Assembly: GCA_041661965.1 (NCBI GenBank)
Contig: JBAZTH010000003.1
Location: 205,162 to 269,161, forward strand
DNA length: 64,000 nucleotides
Origin: Candidatus Margulisiibacteriota bacterium
Lineage (GTDB): Bacteria > Margulisbacteria > WOR-1 > O2-12-FULL-45-9 > XYB2-FULL-48-7
Reading direction: 5' to 3'
The notes beneath the pieces are model-generated. The model was not told the DNA's origin. It saw only the letters and a list, made by a program, of their open reading frames with translations, and did not search any database. This document shows positions 23,647-32,529 of this stretch, piece after piece (the first letter of the stretch is position 1; each line of letters begins with the position of its first letter). Made by a program: the position numbers and the translations under genes.

Positions 23647-25452
23647 ATGTTCAATTGGGAATTCTTGCTTGATCCGCTGGCTTTCTTTTTCCTCGCTCTA
23701 ATAGTAGCTATTGCTTTGCCCGTCATGCTTTATTCGTTTGGTTATTTATCGGGTAAATATTCGCGCCGTAAGATCATGGTCGGCCAGTTGTTGGCCCTGG
23801 CCTTTATCGGCTCGATGTTGCTGGTCGTTTCGGTCCGGAGCGCGCTGACTTTTCTGGTCTGTTGGGAAGTAATGACCCTGTTGTCATATTTTCTGGTCAT
23901 GTTCGAAACGGAGTCCGAAAAGTCGATCAAGGCGGCGACGATCTATATTGTCATGAGCCACGTCGGGGCGGCCTTTATTGCCGCGGGAATATTTTTAATC
24001 CATCATTATACCGGCTCTTTCGATCTCCTGGCTTGGCACTCCGCGGTCTTGCCGGCGGGGAGCCGGGACCTGTTGTTTTTCTTTTTTCTGATCGGTTTCG
24101 GGATCAAAGCGGGGATCGTCCCGCTCCATCTCTGGCTTCCTTACGCCCATCCCCAGGCGCCGAGCCATATTTCCGCCCTAATGTCCGGGGTGATGATCAA
24201 GGTGGCGATCTACGGCCTGTTGCGTTTTGTCTTTTTTGTTTTGGGGATCCAGGCCCTCTTCTGGGGCGGGATCGTTATCCTGCTGGCCTGTTTGACCTGC
24301 CTGGTCGGGATAATTTATGCTTTGATCGATAACGATCTCAAGACCGTGCTGGCGTATTCCAGCATCGAAAATATCGGAATTATTATGCTTGGCCTGGGGG
24401 CGGCGATGCTCTTTATTCCGCTCGGCCAGTCGGGGCTGGCGAGCCTGGCCATGATCGCCGCTTTATACCATCTTATTAACCACGCCGCCTTTAAAAGCCT
24501 TCTTTTCCTGGGAGCGGGGAGCGTCTATCGCTCGGCCGGGACGAAAAACCTGGAAAAACTCGGCGGGTTGATCAACAAGCTTCCCTGGACGTCGGCCTTT
24601 TTTCTGGTCGGCGCGCTGGCGATCGCGGCTCTTCCGCCGCTCAACGGTTTTATCAGCGAATGGCTGACCCTGCAGGTCTTGTTCCTGGGAGCGCTGACCG
24701 CTCCGGCCGGTTTGAAAGTTATCCTGGCCCTTTGTGCCGCCGTCCTCGCTTTGACCGGCGGACTGACCGCCGCTTGCATGGTCCGGACCTTCGGCTTAAC
24801 CTTTCTTGCCCGGGCAAGGAGCGCCAAAGCGGAAAAAGCCAAAGAAGCGCCGCTGACCATGCTGCTCGGAATGGGGTGGCTGGTGATCTTAATAATTGGG
24901 CTTGCTCTGGGGGCGGTCCCGATCGTTAAGTTGTTGGCGAAGGTTGCCGCTTCGACTGCCGGGCTGCCAATCCCTTTATTTGCTTTCAACCAGTACATCT
25001 TACGCCTGCCGGGGGCCAATTTGTCTTCCCCCCTGGCCGCGCTGGCGCTTTTTACCGCTTTCGGGCTGGTGATCGCGGCGACCTTTTTGTTCTTTGGCCG
25101 GTCACGGCGCGCTATCGTTCCGACCTGGGATTGCGGTTATTATCAGTTGACCCCGCGCCAGGAATATTCCGCGACCGGTTTTTCCAAGCCGTTCCGGATT
25201 GCTTTCGGCTTTTTCCTGCGGCCGTCTCGCAGTACCCAGACGACCAGGGATTCTCATTACCATGTCCGGTCGCTGGTTTATGAAGCGCGGACCGCCAAGA
25301 TCTTTAAGGAATTCTTTTATCTGCCGTTCGTCGGCGGACTGTTCCAGACGGCGAAGGGGATGAAGCGTTTCCAGGCCGGGAGCATTCAGATCTATTTGGC
25401 CTATATTCTGGTCGTCGTTTTATTATTGCTCCTTTTTATAGGCAGGTTTTAA
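23647..25452 (+). CDS. Hydrogenase-4 subunit B-like antiporter subunit (NuoL/MrpA family)
   Basis: 601-residue polytopic membrane protein, ion-channel subunit of a complex-I/Mrp-like assembly (HyfB type). Visible signatures: FLVCWEVMTLLSYFLVMFE (TM5 glutamate), IGFGIKAGIVPLHLWLPYAH (TM7 lysine), LAYSSIENIGIIMLGLG and LYHLINHAAFKSLLFLGAG (TM8 and channel lysines). The C-terminal TWDCGYYQLTPRQEYSATGF is characteristic of HyfB/HycC and absent from NuoL. First gene of a six-gene operon; 2 nt separate it from the next. Confidence 0.9.
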   Translation: MFNWEFLLDPLAFFFLALIVAIALPVMLYSFGYLSGKYSRRKIMVGQLLALAFIGSMLLVVSVRSALTFLVCWEVMTLLSYFLVMFETESEKSIKAATIYIVMSHVGAAFIAAGIFLIHHYTGSFDLLAWHSAVLPAGSRDLLFFFFLIGFGIKAGIVPLHLWLPYAHPQAPSHISALMSGVMIKVAIYGLLRFVFFVLGIQALFWGGIVILLACLTCLVGIIYALIDNDLKTVLAYSSIENIGIIMLGLGAAMLFIPLGQSGLASLAMIAALYHLINHAAFKSLLFLGAGSVYRSAGTKNLEKLGGLINKLPWTSAFFLVGALAIAALPPLNGFISEWLTLQVLFLGALTAPAGLKVILALCAAVLALTGGLTAACMVRTFGLTFLARARSAKAEKAKEAPLTMLLGMGWLVILIIGLALGAVPIVKLLAKVAASTAGLPIPLFAFNQYILRLPGANLSSPLAALALFTAFGLVIAATFLFFGRSRRAIVPTWDCGYYQLTPRQEYSATGFSKPFRIAFGFFLRPSRSTQTTRDSHYHVRSLVYEARTAKIFKEFFYLPFVGGLFQTAKGMKRFQAGSIQIYLAYILVVVLLLLLFIGRF

Positions 25453-25454
25453 TT

Positions 25455-26333
25455 ATGGAGATCGTTATTCAGTTAATATTGTTGCTGGCGGTCGCGCCGC
25501 TGATCAGCGGCGTGATCACTAAGGTGAAAAATAATCTGCGGCTGCGCCGCGGACCGGGGCTCTTCCAGCCTTATTTCAATCTCATTAAATTATTCCGCAA
25601 GGACGAATGCTTTTCCGAACATTCCTCCTGGCTGATGAAACTGACGCCGTACGTTGTTCTGGGGGCGACGCTGACCGCGGCCGCAATGTTGCCGCTCTTC
25701 GGCGGCGGCGCGCTGGCCCAATACGCCGGCGACCTTATTTTGTTGGTCTTTGTTCTCTCTCTGGGCCGCTTCTTTCTGGCCCTGGCCGGGCTTGATCCCG
25801 CCAGTGCCTTTGGCGGGCTCGGCTCTTCGCGGGAGATGTTCTTTGCCAGTTTTCTTGAGCCGATTATTTTGTTGGCGGTCTTTGCCGTCGCGTTGGTTGC
25901 CGGCGGGACCGGTCTTTTTCAGATTGCCGCCGGCGGGGTGGGAGTTCCGGCTATTCTGGCGGCGGGAGCCCTGTTCCTGGCGACCCTGGCGGAAACTTCC
26001 CGGCTGCCGGTCGACAATCAGGAAACTCATCTCGAGCTGACGATGATCCATGAAGCGATGACCCTGGAATATTCCGGCCGCTCGCTTGCTTTGCTTGAAC
26101 TGGCCTCTTACCTAAAACAAGCGATTTTCTTTTCCCTGGTCCTGCTGGTTGCCTGGCCGTTTCTGGTCAGCCAGGCTGGCTGGTTTTTGCTCTCGCTTCT
26201 TGTGCTGGCCGTGATCGTCGCTTTTACGGAAGTTTCGCTGGCCAAGATGCGGCTTTTCCGAGTGGTCGATTTTCTTTTCTTTGCCGGAATCCTGGCTCTG
26301 CTGGCGGTCATTTCGGCCGCTCTGGGGGTATAA
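25455..26333 (+). CDS. Hydrogenase-4 subunit C-like protein (NuoH family)
   Basis: 292 residues, about eight membrane helices, homologous to NuoH/HyfC/HycD, which links the membrane arm to the peripheral arm. RRGPGLFQPYFNLIKLFRK is the conserved first loop. ETSRLPVDNQETHLELTMIH followed by EAMTLEYSGRSLALLELASYL is the acidic loop of this family. It abuts the next gene with no gap (stop at 26333, ATG at 26334). Confidence 0.92.
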   Translation: MEIVIQLILLLAVAPLISGVITKVKNNLRLRRGPGLFQPYFNLIKLFRKDECFSEHSSWLMKLTPYVVLGATLTAAAMLPLFGGGALAQYAGDLILLVFVLSLGRFFLALAGLDPASAFGGLGSSREMFFASFLEPIILLAVFAVALVAGGTGLFQIAAGGVGVPAILAAGALFLATLAETSRLPVDNQETHLELTMIHEAMTLEYSGRSLALLELASYLKQAIFFSLVLLVAWPFLVSQAGWFLLSLLVLAVIVAFTEVSLAKMRLFRVVDFLFFAGILALLAVISAALGV

Positions 26334-26969
26334 ATGACGACCTTTATTTTATACGGAATATTACTGACCGCCTTCGCGTTGGTCGCGGCCAAAAGATTCA
26401 GCGCCCTGATCGGGATCTTCCGATTGCAGGCGGTTTTTTTGGCGGCGCTTGCTTTTCTTGAGGCTTGGAAAGGGGGCGGGATCGGGATCTATGTCATCGC
26501 CGTTCTCCTTTTGGTTGTCAAAGGGGGCGTTATCCCGTATTTGCTGGTTAAGATCCTCAAAGAGATCGGCGCCTCGGAAGACCTCGGCTTCTTTTTGTCG
26601 GCGCAGCTCTCTTTGCTCCTGGCGGTGATTTTTGCTTATCTTGCCTGGCAATTTTCCGGCCAACTTTTCCCCGGCGGGGTGGTCTTGCTGAAGGTCGCCG
26701 GCACCGCCGCTTTTACCTTGTTATTGGTCGGACTGCAGATCATGATCTTCCGGCTCAAAGCGCTGGCGCAGATCATCGGCCTGCTGGTCATGGAGAACGG
26801 GATCTTTCTCTTGGGGATCGCCCTGGCTGGCGGCTTGCCGTTCCTGGTCGAGATCGCGGTCTTCCTGGATGTTTTTGTCAGCGTCATGATCCTGGGGGTT
26901 TTTGTTTACCGGATCAACCGGCTCTTTACCAGTATTGACGTCAGCCGGCTGAACAGGTTGAAAGGCTGA
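26334..26969 (+). CDS. Hydrogenase-4 subunit E-like protein (NuoK-like)
   Basis: 211 residues, six to seven membrane helices, HyfE type: an extended NuoK homologue with the channel glutamates (LVMENGIFLLGIAL, FLEAWKGG). It ends RINRLFTSIDVSRLNRLKG, a common HyfE tail. Its stop and the next start share a base (TGATG), indicating coupled translation. Confidence 0.88.
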   Translation: MTTFILYGILLTAFALVAAKRFSALIGIFRLQAVFLAALAFLEAWKGGGIGIYVIAVLLLVVKGGVIPYLLVKILKEIGASEDLGFFLSAQLSLLLAVIFAYLAWQFSGQLFPGGVVLLKVAGTAAFTLLLVGLQIMIFRLKALAQIIGLLVMENGIFLLGIALAGGLPFLVEIAVFLDVFVSVMILGVFVYRINRLFTSIDVSRLNRLKG

Positions 26970-28423
26970 TGGAACTTTATTCGCTCTTAATAATTCCGTT
27001 GCTTCTGGTCCTGGCCGCTCTTTTGATCGGCCGCTCCAAGTCGTTCGGCTTGATCAATGTGCTGGGCTACGCGGCGGAGTTCGGCTGCGGGCTGGTCTTT
27101 CTCTTTGCTTTCCTCGAGCGCCGGACGCCGTTTATTCGCGGAATATTTTACGTCGACGCTTTGACCGTCTTTTTTATCCTGGTCATTACGGTCGTGGCCC
27201 TGGCGGCGGCGCTTTACTCGATCGGTTTCCTCGATCGCGAGCGGCGGAAAATGACGGTGACTGATAAAAAGAGCGGTTATTATTACCTGCTTTTTAACTT
27301 GTTTATCCTGGCGATGCTGCTGGCGACGACGGTCAACAATCTCGGCTTCCTCTGGGTGGCGATCGAATTGACGACCCTTGTCTCCGCCTTCCTAGTCGGT
27401 TTTTACAATACCAAGAGCTCGGTCGAGGCGGCCTGGAAGTATTTGATCATCTGTTCGGTCGGGATCATTCTGGCCCTGCTGGGGACGATCCTTTTCGCAT
27501 ACTTGTTCTCTTTGACCGGCGGGATCAGCCTGAATTGGTCTGATCTCTCGGCCGCCGCCGGCGGTTTCAATCCCGCGCTGGTCAAGCTGGCTTTTGTTTT
27601 TATTATTGTCGGTTACGGCACCAAGGCCGGGTTGGCCCCGATGCACACCTGGCTTCCCGACGCCCACAGCCAGGCGGTTTCGCCGGCCAGCGCCCTTCTT
27701 TCGGGCTTGCTCCTAAAGATCGCTCTTTACGCGATCATCCGCTACGGTCTGATCGTCGTCCAATGCGTTGGTTTTGGCTTCTTCAGCCATCTGATGATCC
27801 TTTTTGGCTTACTTTCTTTACTGGTCGCGGCCGGGTTTGTCCTGGCGCAGAAAGATCTCAAGCGGCTTTTGGCCTACAGCAGTATTGAACACGTGGGGAT
27901 CATCGCGGTCGGGATCGGGCTGGGGGGGCCGCTCGCCCTTTACGGCGCCTTTCTGCATATTCTTGGCCATGCCGCGACGAAGTCGATAATGTTTTTCGGC
28001 GCCGGCAACATTATTCAGGCTTACGACCGCCACAACATGAATTCGATCCGCGGCGTGATCCGCGTTCTTCCTTTCACTGGTCTTTTCTTCCTGGCCGGTT
28101 TGTTTGCCTTGGCCGGATTTCCGCCTTTCTCTATTTTCCGGAGCGAGATCATGATCTTAATGGCCGCTTTTAGCCGCGGCTCATACCTGACCGCCGGCCT
28201 GGTCCTATTCTTCATGACGGTGATCTTTGGCGCGCTGGTCTTTCACGCCGGCAAGATGCTTTTCGGCCCGCGTCCGCCCGAATTACTGCCGGTTAAGGAA
28301 GACCTGGCCGGCAAACTGGCTTTCCTTTTCCTTTTAACGATCATCGTGATACTTGGTCTCTGGGTGCCGGGGCCCCTCAATCGCTTGATCTTATTGGTCG
28401 TCGATACTCTGCGGGGGATGTAG
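26969..28423 (+). CDS. Hydrogenase-4 subunit F-like antiporter subunit (NuoM/NuoN family)
   Basis: 484-residue membrane protein of the Mrp/NuoMN family. It has LWVAIELTTLVSAFLVGFYN (TM5 Glu), VGYGTKAGLAPMHTWLPDAH (TM7 Lys), LLAYSSIEHVGIIAVGIGLG and ILGHAATKSIMFFGAGNII (TM8 and TM12 Lys). With the 23647 gene it gives the complex two separate antiporter-like channels, as in Hyf and other energy-converting complexes. 1 nt separates it from the catalytic subunit gene. Confidence 0.9.
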   Translation: MELYSLLIIPLLLVLAALLIGRSKSFGLINVLGYAAEFGCGLVFLFAFLERRTPFIRGIFYVDALTVFFILVITVVALAAALYSIGFLDRERRKMTVTDKKSGYYYLLFNLFILAMLLATTVNNLGFLWVAIELTTLVSAFLVGFYNTKSSVEAAWKYLIICSVGIILALLGTILFAYLFSLTGGISLNWSDLSAAAGGFNPALVKLAFVFIIVGYGTKAGLAPMHTWLPDAHSQAVSPASALLSGLLLKIALYAIIRYGLIVVQCVGFGFFSHLMILFGLLSLLVAAGFVLAQKDLKRLLAYSSIEHVGIIAVGIGLGGPLALYGAFLHILGHAATKSIMFFGAGNIIQAYDRHNMNSIRGVIRVLPFTGLFFLAGLFALAGFPPFSIFRSEIMILMAAFSRGSYLTAGLVLFFMTVIFGALVFHAGKMLFGPRPPELLPVKEDLAGKLAFLFLLTIIVILGLWVPGPLNRLILLVVDTLRGM

Positions 28424-28424
28424 G

Positions 28425-29966
28425 ATGGAAAAACTGTTGTTTGAATTAACCAGGCTTGGAATTGTCCCGGTCAAACAGACCAACGACAATGAAATTTATT
28501 TTGAGGTCGCGCCGGCCGATTTTAAGCCGGCCTGTCTGGCCCTGCATAAATTCCTCCGCTCGACCGTGATGCTGATGTTCGCCGAAGACCGCCGCGCGAG
28601 CGAGGGGGCGTTCGTGGTCAGGGCCGGCTTCATCGGCGTGAAACAGAGCCAATGGTTTTTTGTCGAACAGAAAGTGACAGGAACAGCTTTCGCTTCGATC
28701 GCCAAAGAGATCTACTCGGCCAATCTTTTTGAGCGGGAGATCAAAGAAATGTTCGGTCTGGAACCGGAAGGAAATCCGGATGGCCGGCGCCTGCGGCTTC
28801 ATGATGAGGTCTGGCCGCTGGGTAATTATCCTTTAAAAAAAGATTTTGTTTCCGTTCCGGGGCGGACCGGAACTTACCCGTTCATGCCGGTGGCCGGGGT
28901 TGGGGTCTTTGAGATCCCGGTCGGTCCGGTCCACGCCGGGATCATCGGTCCGGGGCACTTCCGCTTTAGCGTCGCGGGAGAACCAATTATCAATCTGGAA
29001 AGCCGGCTTGGCTTTACCCACCGGGGAGTGGAAAAACTGCTCGAGGGGCGGGACGCCTCCGAAGCGGTAAAGTTGTCCGAGTGCGTGGCCGGCGACGCCG
29101 CTTTTGCTCACAGCCTGGCTTGCTGTCGGGCGGCGGAAAGAGTCGGGGGGATCATTGTCCCGCCGCGGGCTAAATATTTAAGGGCGATTTATCTGGAGCT
29201 GGAGCGCCTTTATAACCACGTGGCCGATATCGGGACGATCGCCCTGGATGTCGGGTTCACTTTTCCGGCGGCGGAGTCTTCGATCCTTAAGGAAAATCTG
29301 CAAGCCCTGAACGCGGACTTGACCGGCAGCCGCTTTCTGAAACAGGTTAACCTTCCGGGCGGGGTCGGCCGCGATCTGGACCAGGCCGGCGTCCAAAGAT
29401 TATTGACCGAGCTGACGGCGGTTGTCCGTGATTTCCGGCGCCTGCGCGAATTGCTCTTGGCCAGCGTCTCTTTCCTTGACCGGGTTGAAACGACCGGCGA
29501 ATTGAGCAAGAAGACGGCGGAGGACCTTGGCGTCATTGGTCTGGCCGGTCGGGCTTCCGGCGGCAAGCTTGACCTGCGCGACGTTTTCCCCGGCGTTTAC
29601 GACGGTTTGAAGGTCGTGAGGAGAGAGAAGGGGGATGTTCTGGCCCGGCTGGAAATCCGCTTTGACGAATTTGAGGAATCGGCCCGGCAGATCGAGCGCC
29701 TGGCCGGAAAGCTCCCTGAAGGAGCGATCGCTGCCGGCGAAGTTTTAGTTGGGAGCGGACGAGCGCTGGGGTGGGCGGAGAGCTGGCGTGGCCCGGTGCT
29801 ATGCTGGCTTCGCTTTACGGACGGTAAAATTGAACGGGGAAAGATTGTCGATCCTTCGTTCCATAACTGGATCGGCCTGAACGCGGCGGTCCAAGATAAT
29901 ATCATCCCTGACTTTCCGGTCTGCAACAAGAGCTTTAATCTTTCTTACGCGGGGAATGACCTATGA
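28425..29966 (+). CDS. Hydrogenase-large-subunit-like protein without NiFe ligands (NuoC-NuoD fusion)
   Basis: 513 residues: an N-terminal NuoC-like 30-kDa domain (1-140, ANLFEREIKEMFGLEPEGNP, then WPLGNYPLKKDF) fused to a NuoD/HycE-like domain (about 160-513), the layout of HyfG/HycE. GFTHRGVEKLLEGRD aligns with the family. Where hydrogenases have VCGICGFAHS, this protein has VAGDAAFAHS (221-230). Where they have DPCxxC near the C-terminus, it has DPSFHNW (476-482). All four cysteines that bind nickel and iron are therefore missing, so it should not bind the NiFe centre. It resembles the energy-converting hydrogenase-related (Ehr) complexes. It overlaps the next gene by ATGA. Confidence 0.88.
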   Translation: MEKLLFELTRLGIVPVKQTNDNEIYFEVAPADFKPACLALHKFLRSTVMLMFAEDRRASEGAFVVRAGFIGVKQSQWFFVEQKVTGTAFASIAKEIYSANLFEREIKEMFGLEPEGNPDGRRLRLHDEVWPLGNYPLKKDFVSVPGRTGTYPFMPVAGVGVFEIPVGPVHAGIIGPGHFRFSVAGEPIINLESRLGFTHRGVEKLLEGRDASEAVKLSECVAGDAAFAHSLACCRAAERVGGIIVPPRAKYLRAIYLELERLYNHVADIGTIALDVGFTFPAAESSILKENLQALNADLTGSRFLKQVNLPGGVGRDLDQAGVQRLLTELTAVVRDFRRLRELLLASVSFLDRVETTGELSKKTAEDLGVIGLAGRASGGKLDLRDVFPGVYDGLKVVRREKGDVLARLEIRFDEFEESARQIERLAGKLPEGAIAAGEVLVGSGRALGWAESWRGPVLCWLRFTDGKIERGKIVDPSFHNWIGLNAAVQDNIIPDFPVCNKSFNLSYAGNDL

Positions 29967-30475
29967 GCGTTTTTGATAAAGTAATTGCCGCCCGTTTGTC
30001 CCGGGGGATAGTGACCCGATCGATTGAGTACGAAAAATACGGCGCGGAATTGAAAGATTTGGTCGCCGCCAAATTCCGCCGTTCATTGTTTATTCGGGAG
30101 GTTGATACCGGATCGTGCGGGGCCTGCGAATCGGAGATTATCGCCGCGACGAATCCATTTTACGATCTCCAACGGTTCGGCGTCAGCTTTGTCGCTTCGC
30201 CGCGCCACGCCGACGCCTTGCTGGTGACCGGACCGGTCTCGAAGAACATGGAGCTGGCCTTGAAGAAAACTTACGCCGCGATGCCGGAGCCGAAGTTTGT
30301 TGTTTCGGCCGGTGATTGCGCCCTGAACGGCGGGGTTTTTAAGGACTCTTATTATATCGCCGGCGGGGTCAATGCCGTTTTGCCGGTCGCGCTCCATATT
30401 CCCGGCTGTCCGCCGACCCCGCTGACGCTGATCAAAGCGCTGCTTCGTTACCTTTCGTCCGCCCCAATATCGTAA
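29963..30475 (+). CDS. Hydrogenase-small-subunit-like protein (NuoB family)
   Basis: 170 residues, NuoB/HyfI/HycG family, carrying the proximal 4Fe-4S cluster next to the large subunit. All four cluster cysteines are present: TGSCGACESE (two), AGDCALNGG and IPGCPPTPL. So the electron-transfer site is kept although the NiFe site of the partner is lost. No HyfH/NuoI-like ferredoxin subunit follows: the operon ends here, and the last 28 nt overlap the convergent gene at 30448. The electron donor is thus unknown. Confidence 0.9.
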   Translation: MSVFDKVIAARLSRGIVTRSIEYEKYGAELKDLVAAKFRRSLFIREVDTGSCGACESEIIAATNPFYDLQRFGVSFVASPRHADALLVTGPVSKNMELALKKTYAAMPEPKFVVSAGDCALNGGVFKDSYYIAGGVNAVLPVALHIPGCPPTPLTLIKALLRYLSSAPIS

Positions 30476-31884
30476 AGACCGCTTCTTGTTTGCTTGTCGA
30501 TATCGTAAACGACTTGGGAGAGCGTTTCCCCGGCATCAACGCAGGGACTGCCGCTGTTCAGATGATAAGTGCTGTCGAGAGTAGGATCGCCTTCCGTGCT
30601 GTTGGTCTCCCCGGAAAGATGGCTTTTCCAACCTGCCAGATCGCCGTTGAAACTGCCGGCCGGGCGCTGATCGACAAAAACCAACGAGCCGCCTCCCGGC
30701 TTATAATAACGGTTATGGTCCATGGCCGGCATGCCGCTATAGGCATTTAATCCGCCCAGATCGCCGGTATAACGGATAAAGACCCCGTAGGAATCGGGGC
30801 TGGCGGAAACGGCGATATTATTTTTAATGATCGCCCCTTCGCAGGCCGGTCGGCCGGCGGCCGCGTCCCAGTCCTGGAAAGAGATCCCGAAATAGATCGG
30901 ACTATGCGCCGTTTGGGCGGCGTTGACGATCGTGTTGTTCAGGACCCGGGGATTTTTAGCGGCGTACATTCCGATCCCGAAGTATTGCGTGTTATAGATG
31001 ACGTTATTACGGACGATCCCGTTGATGTTCTCGAAATATTCGGGATTGGCGGTCAGGTCGAAAAATTCCGGGCTGGTGTCGTAACCGAGGCCGATCCCGC
31101 CGCCGCCGCAATTGTAAATATAATTGCGTTCAGCGACGCAATCGGTCGCCCCGCCTTTAAAATATAAGCCGTTGGTGGCGATGTCGTGGATGACGCAGTC
31201 GGCGACGATCGCCCGGTCGCCGTTGACGTTGTCGATCGCTTCGGCGTTGCTGTTGTCCCGAACGCCGGAGTTGTAGATCTCGCAATTGACGACCCTGATG
31301 TCGTCGCAGTTGGGGGTGATCTTGACGCAATCCCGGCCGGTGTCGTGGATCTTGCAGGCTTCGATAGTCACGTTGGAAACTCCGCTCCGGTCGGCGCCGC
31401 CCCAGTCCCACATCGTTTCGAACTTAACGGCATAATAGTAGCCGCCGACCAGTTCCAGCCGGTAGAGCTTGGCTCCTCCCGAGGTCCAGCCGGTGTCGAT
31501 GTTGAACCTGATCGTTTCGGTAATAGTGTCGTCGGTGGTGGGCGTCTGGATGACCGCCCATTCGTCGTTCTTGGAACGGATGGTCAGAGGCGTTCGGATA
31601 TCGACGCTTTCATTGTAGGTGCCGGTCCTCAAGACAATGATCGATCCGGCCGGAGCAAGATTGACCGCGTGCTGGACCGTCCGGTAAGGATTGCCGATTG
31701 TTCCGTCCCCGGCCGTATCGCTGCCGGCTGTAGAAACGTAAAGCCCGACGGCGTCGTCGTAGGTGCTGTCCGACGGAAAAGATTCATTGTCGGGCGGAGT
31801 TGCGGGGAGCGGTTCGTTCAAGACTTGGGCGCAGCCGGCCAAGAGCGCGACGCAAAATAAAGTTAAGAGAATGTTTTTTATCAT
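30448..31884 (-). CDS. Right-handed beta-helix lipoprotein
   Basis: 478 residues with a lipoprotein signal MIKNILLTLFCVALLAGC. The mature part begins with YVSTAGSDTAGDGTIGNPYR, the usual opening of DUF1565/parallel beta-helix surface proteins, followed by many PbH1-type turns (NVTIEACKIHDTG, IRVVNCEIYNSG, AIVADCVIHDIA, CVAERNYIYNCG, GIVRNNVIYNTQ) and the common end LYDIGADE. Such folds bind or cleave polysaccharides, but I see no catalytic set. It is 3 nt downstream of the JAMM gene, so the two form an operon. Confidence 0.82.
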   Translation of the reverse strand: MIKNILLTLFCVALLAGCAQVLNEPLPATPPDNESFPSDSTYDDAVGLYVSTAGSDTAGDGTIGNPYRTVQHAVNLAPAGSIIVLRTGTYNESVDIRTPLTIRSKNDEWAVIQTPTTDDTITETIRFNIDTGWTSGGAKLYRLELVGGYYYAVKFETMWDWGGADRSGVSNVTIEACKIHDTGRDCVKITPNCDDIRVVNCEIYNSGVRDNSNAEAIDNVNGDRAIVADCVIHDIATNGLYFKGGATDCVAERNYIYNCGGGGIGLGYDTSPEFFDLTANPEYFENINGIVRNNVIYNTQYFGIGMYAAKNPRVLNNTIVNAAQTAHSPIYFGISFQDWDAAAGRPACEGAIIKNNIAVSASPDSYGVFIRYTGDLGGLNAYSGMPAMDHNRYYKPGGGSLVFVDQRPAGSFNGDLAGWKSHLSGETNSTEGDPTLDSTYHLNSGSPCVDAGETLSQVVYDIDKQTRSGLYDIGADER

Positions 31885-31887
31885 AAT

Positions 31888-32466
31888 TTACGCGAACGTG
31901 CTGAAAGTCGACGGGTCCCATTTGTTCGATTGAAACCTGGGGTAGTCCGGAGTTTGACCGGCGATCATGGCGTCGATGTCGTGGGCGAGCTTGTCGGCGG
32001 CCGCTTTAGTGGCGTTGGCCATTAGCTTCGGCTGGCCGGTATGAATGTCGACGACCGTAACCCCAAAATCGCTGATGATCTTAATGTCTTCCTGCGTGAC
32101 CCGCCCGTTTTCCACCCGCCAGGCGTATAACTCCGGATTGCGCCGGTCCTGCAGGCCGATGATGAAAAGATATTTTTGGTTGTGCGAGAGATCTTGGGAA
32201 GAAGGATAGGGGATCCCGCGCGGATGGGTGTGATAAACCCCCAGATATTCCAACCGGTTCTTGACCAGAAAACGGTAAGCTAGCTCAATATCATCGTCGG
32301 ACAAAGCGAAGGTTGAGGTTTGATCGCCGGGATTTTTGTTGGGAATAGGGAGAACCCCCAGTATTTTATTCTCCTGGCCGCCAAGAAAACCGCCGGTCTC
32401 CGTCGGCCAGTTGTCCTGGGCCTGTTTCATGATGATGTTGTATTGCCGTTCGGTAATGATAAACAT
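31888..32466 (-). CDS. JAMM/MPN-domain metalloprotein (Mov34 family)
   Basis: 192 residues. The N-terminal 120 residues are a prokaryotic JAB1/MPN domain with a complete metal site: the glutamate in NWPTETGGFLGG, then YHTHPRGIPYPSSQD, giving H-x-H-x7-S-x2-D. Such domains are zinc isopeptidases (deubiquitinase-like), sulfur-carrier processing enzymes or DNA-repair proteins (RadC). No ubiquitin-like or E1-like gene lies nearby. The C-terminal 70 residues match nothing I know. A TATAAT box (32478-32483, minus) ends 11 nt before the ATG and no Shine-Dalgarno is seen. Confidence 0.82.
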   Translation of the reverse strand: MFIITERQYNIIMKQAQDNWPTETGGFLGGQENKILGVLPIPNKNPGDQTSTFALSDDDIELAYRFLVKNRLEYLGVYHTHPRGIPYPSSQDLSHNQKYLFIIGLQDRRNPELYAWRVENGRVTQEDIKIISDFGVTVVDIHTGQPKLMANATKAAADKLAHDIDAMIAGQTPDYPRFQSNKWDPSTFSTFA

Positions 32467-32468
32467 TG

Positions 32469-32497
32469 TTGAATTGAATTATAACATGTACTATGAT
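32469..32497 (+). promoter_or_regulatory. Promoter of the pyrophosphatase gene
   Basis: TTGAAT (32469-32474), 17-nt spacer, TATGAT (32492-32497). The -10 box of the divergent JAMM gene (32478-32483, minus) lies within the spacer. The hppA leader of about 26 nt contains AAAGGAG. Confidence 0.6.
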
Positions 32498-32529
32498 TGC
32501 TCAGAAAACTAACATAAAGGAGCAATGAC

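Noticed and set aside
28425..30475. Calling this operon a functional NiFe hydrogenase (Hyf/Mbh)
   Set aside because: Overall similarity suggests it, but all NiFe-ligand cysteines are absent, so hydrogen chemistry is not supported.
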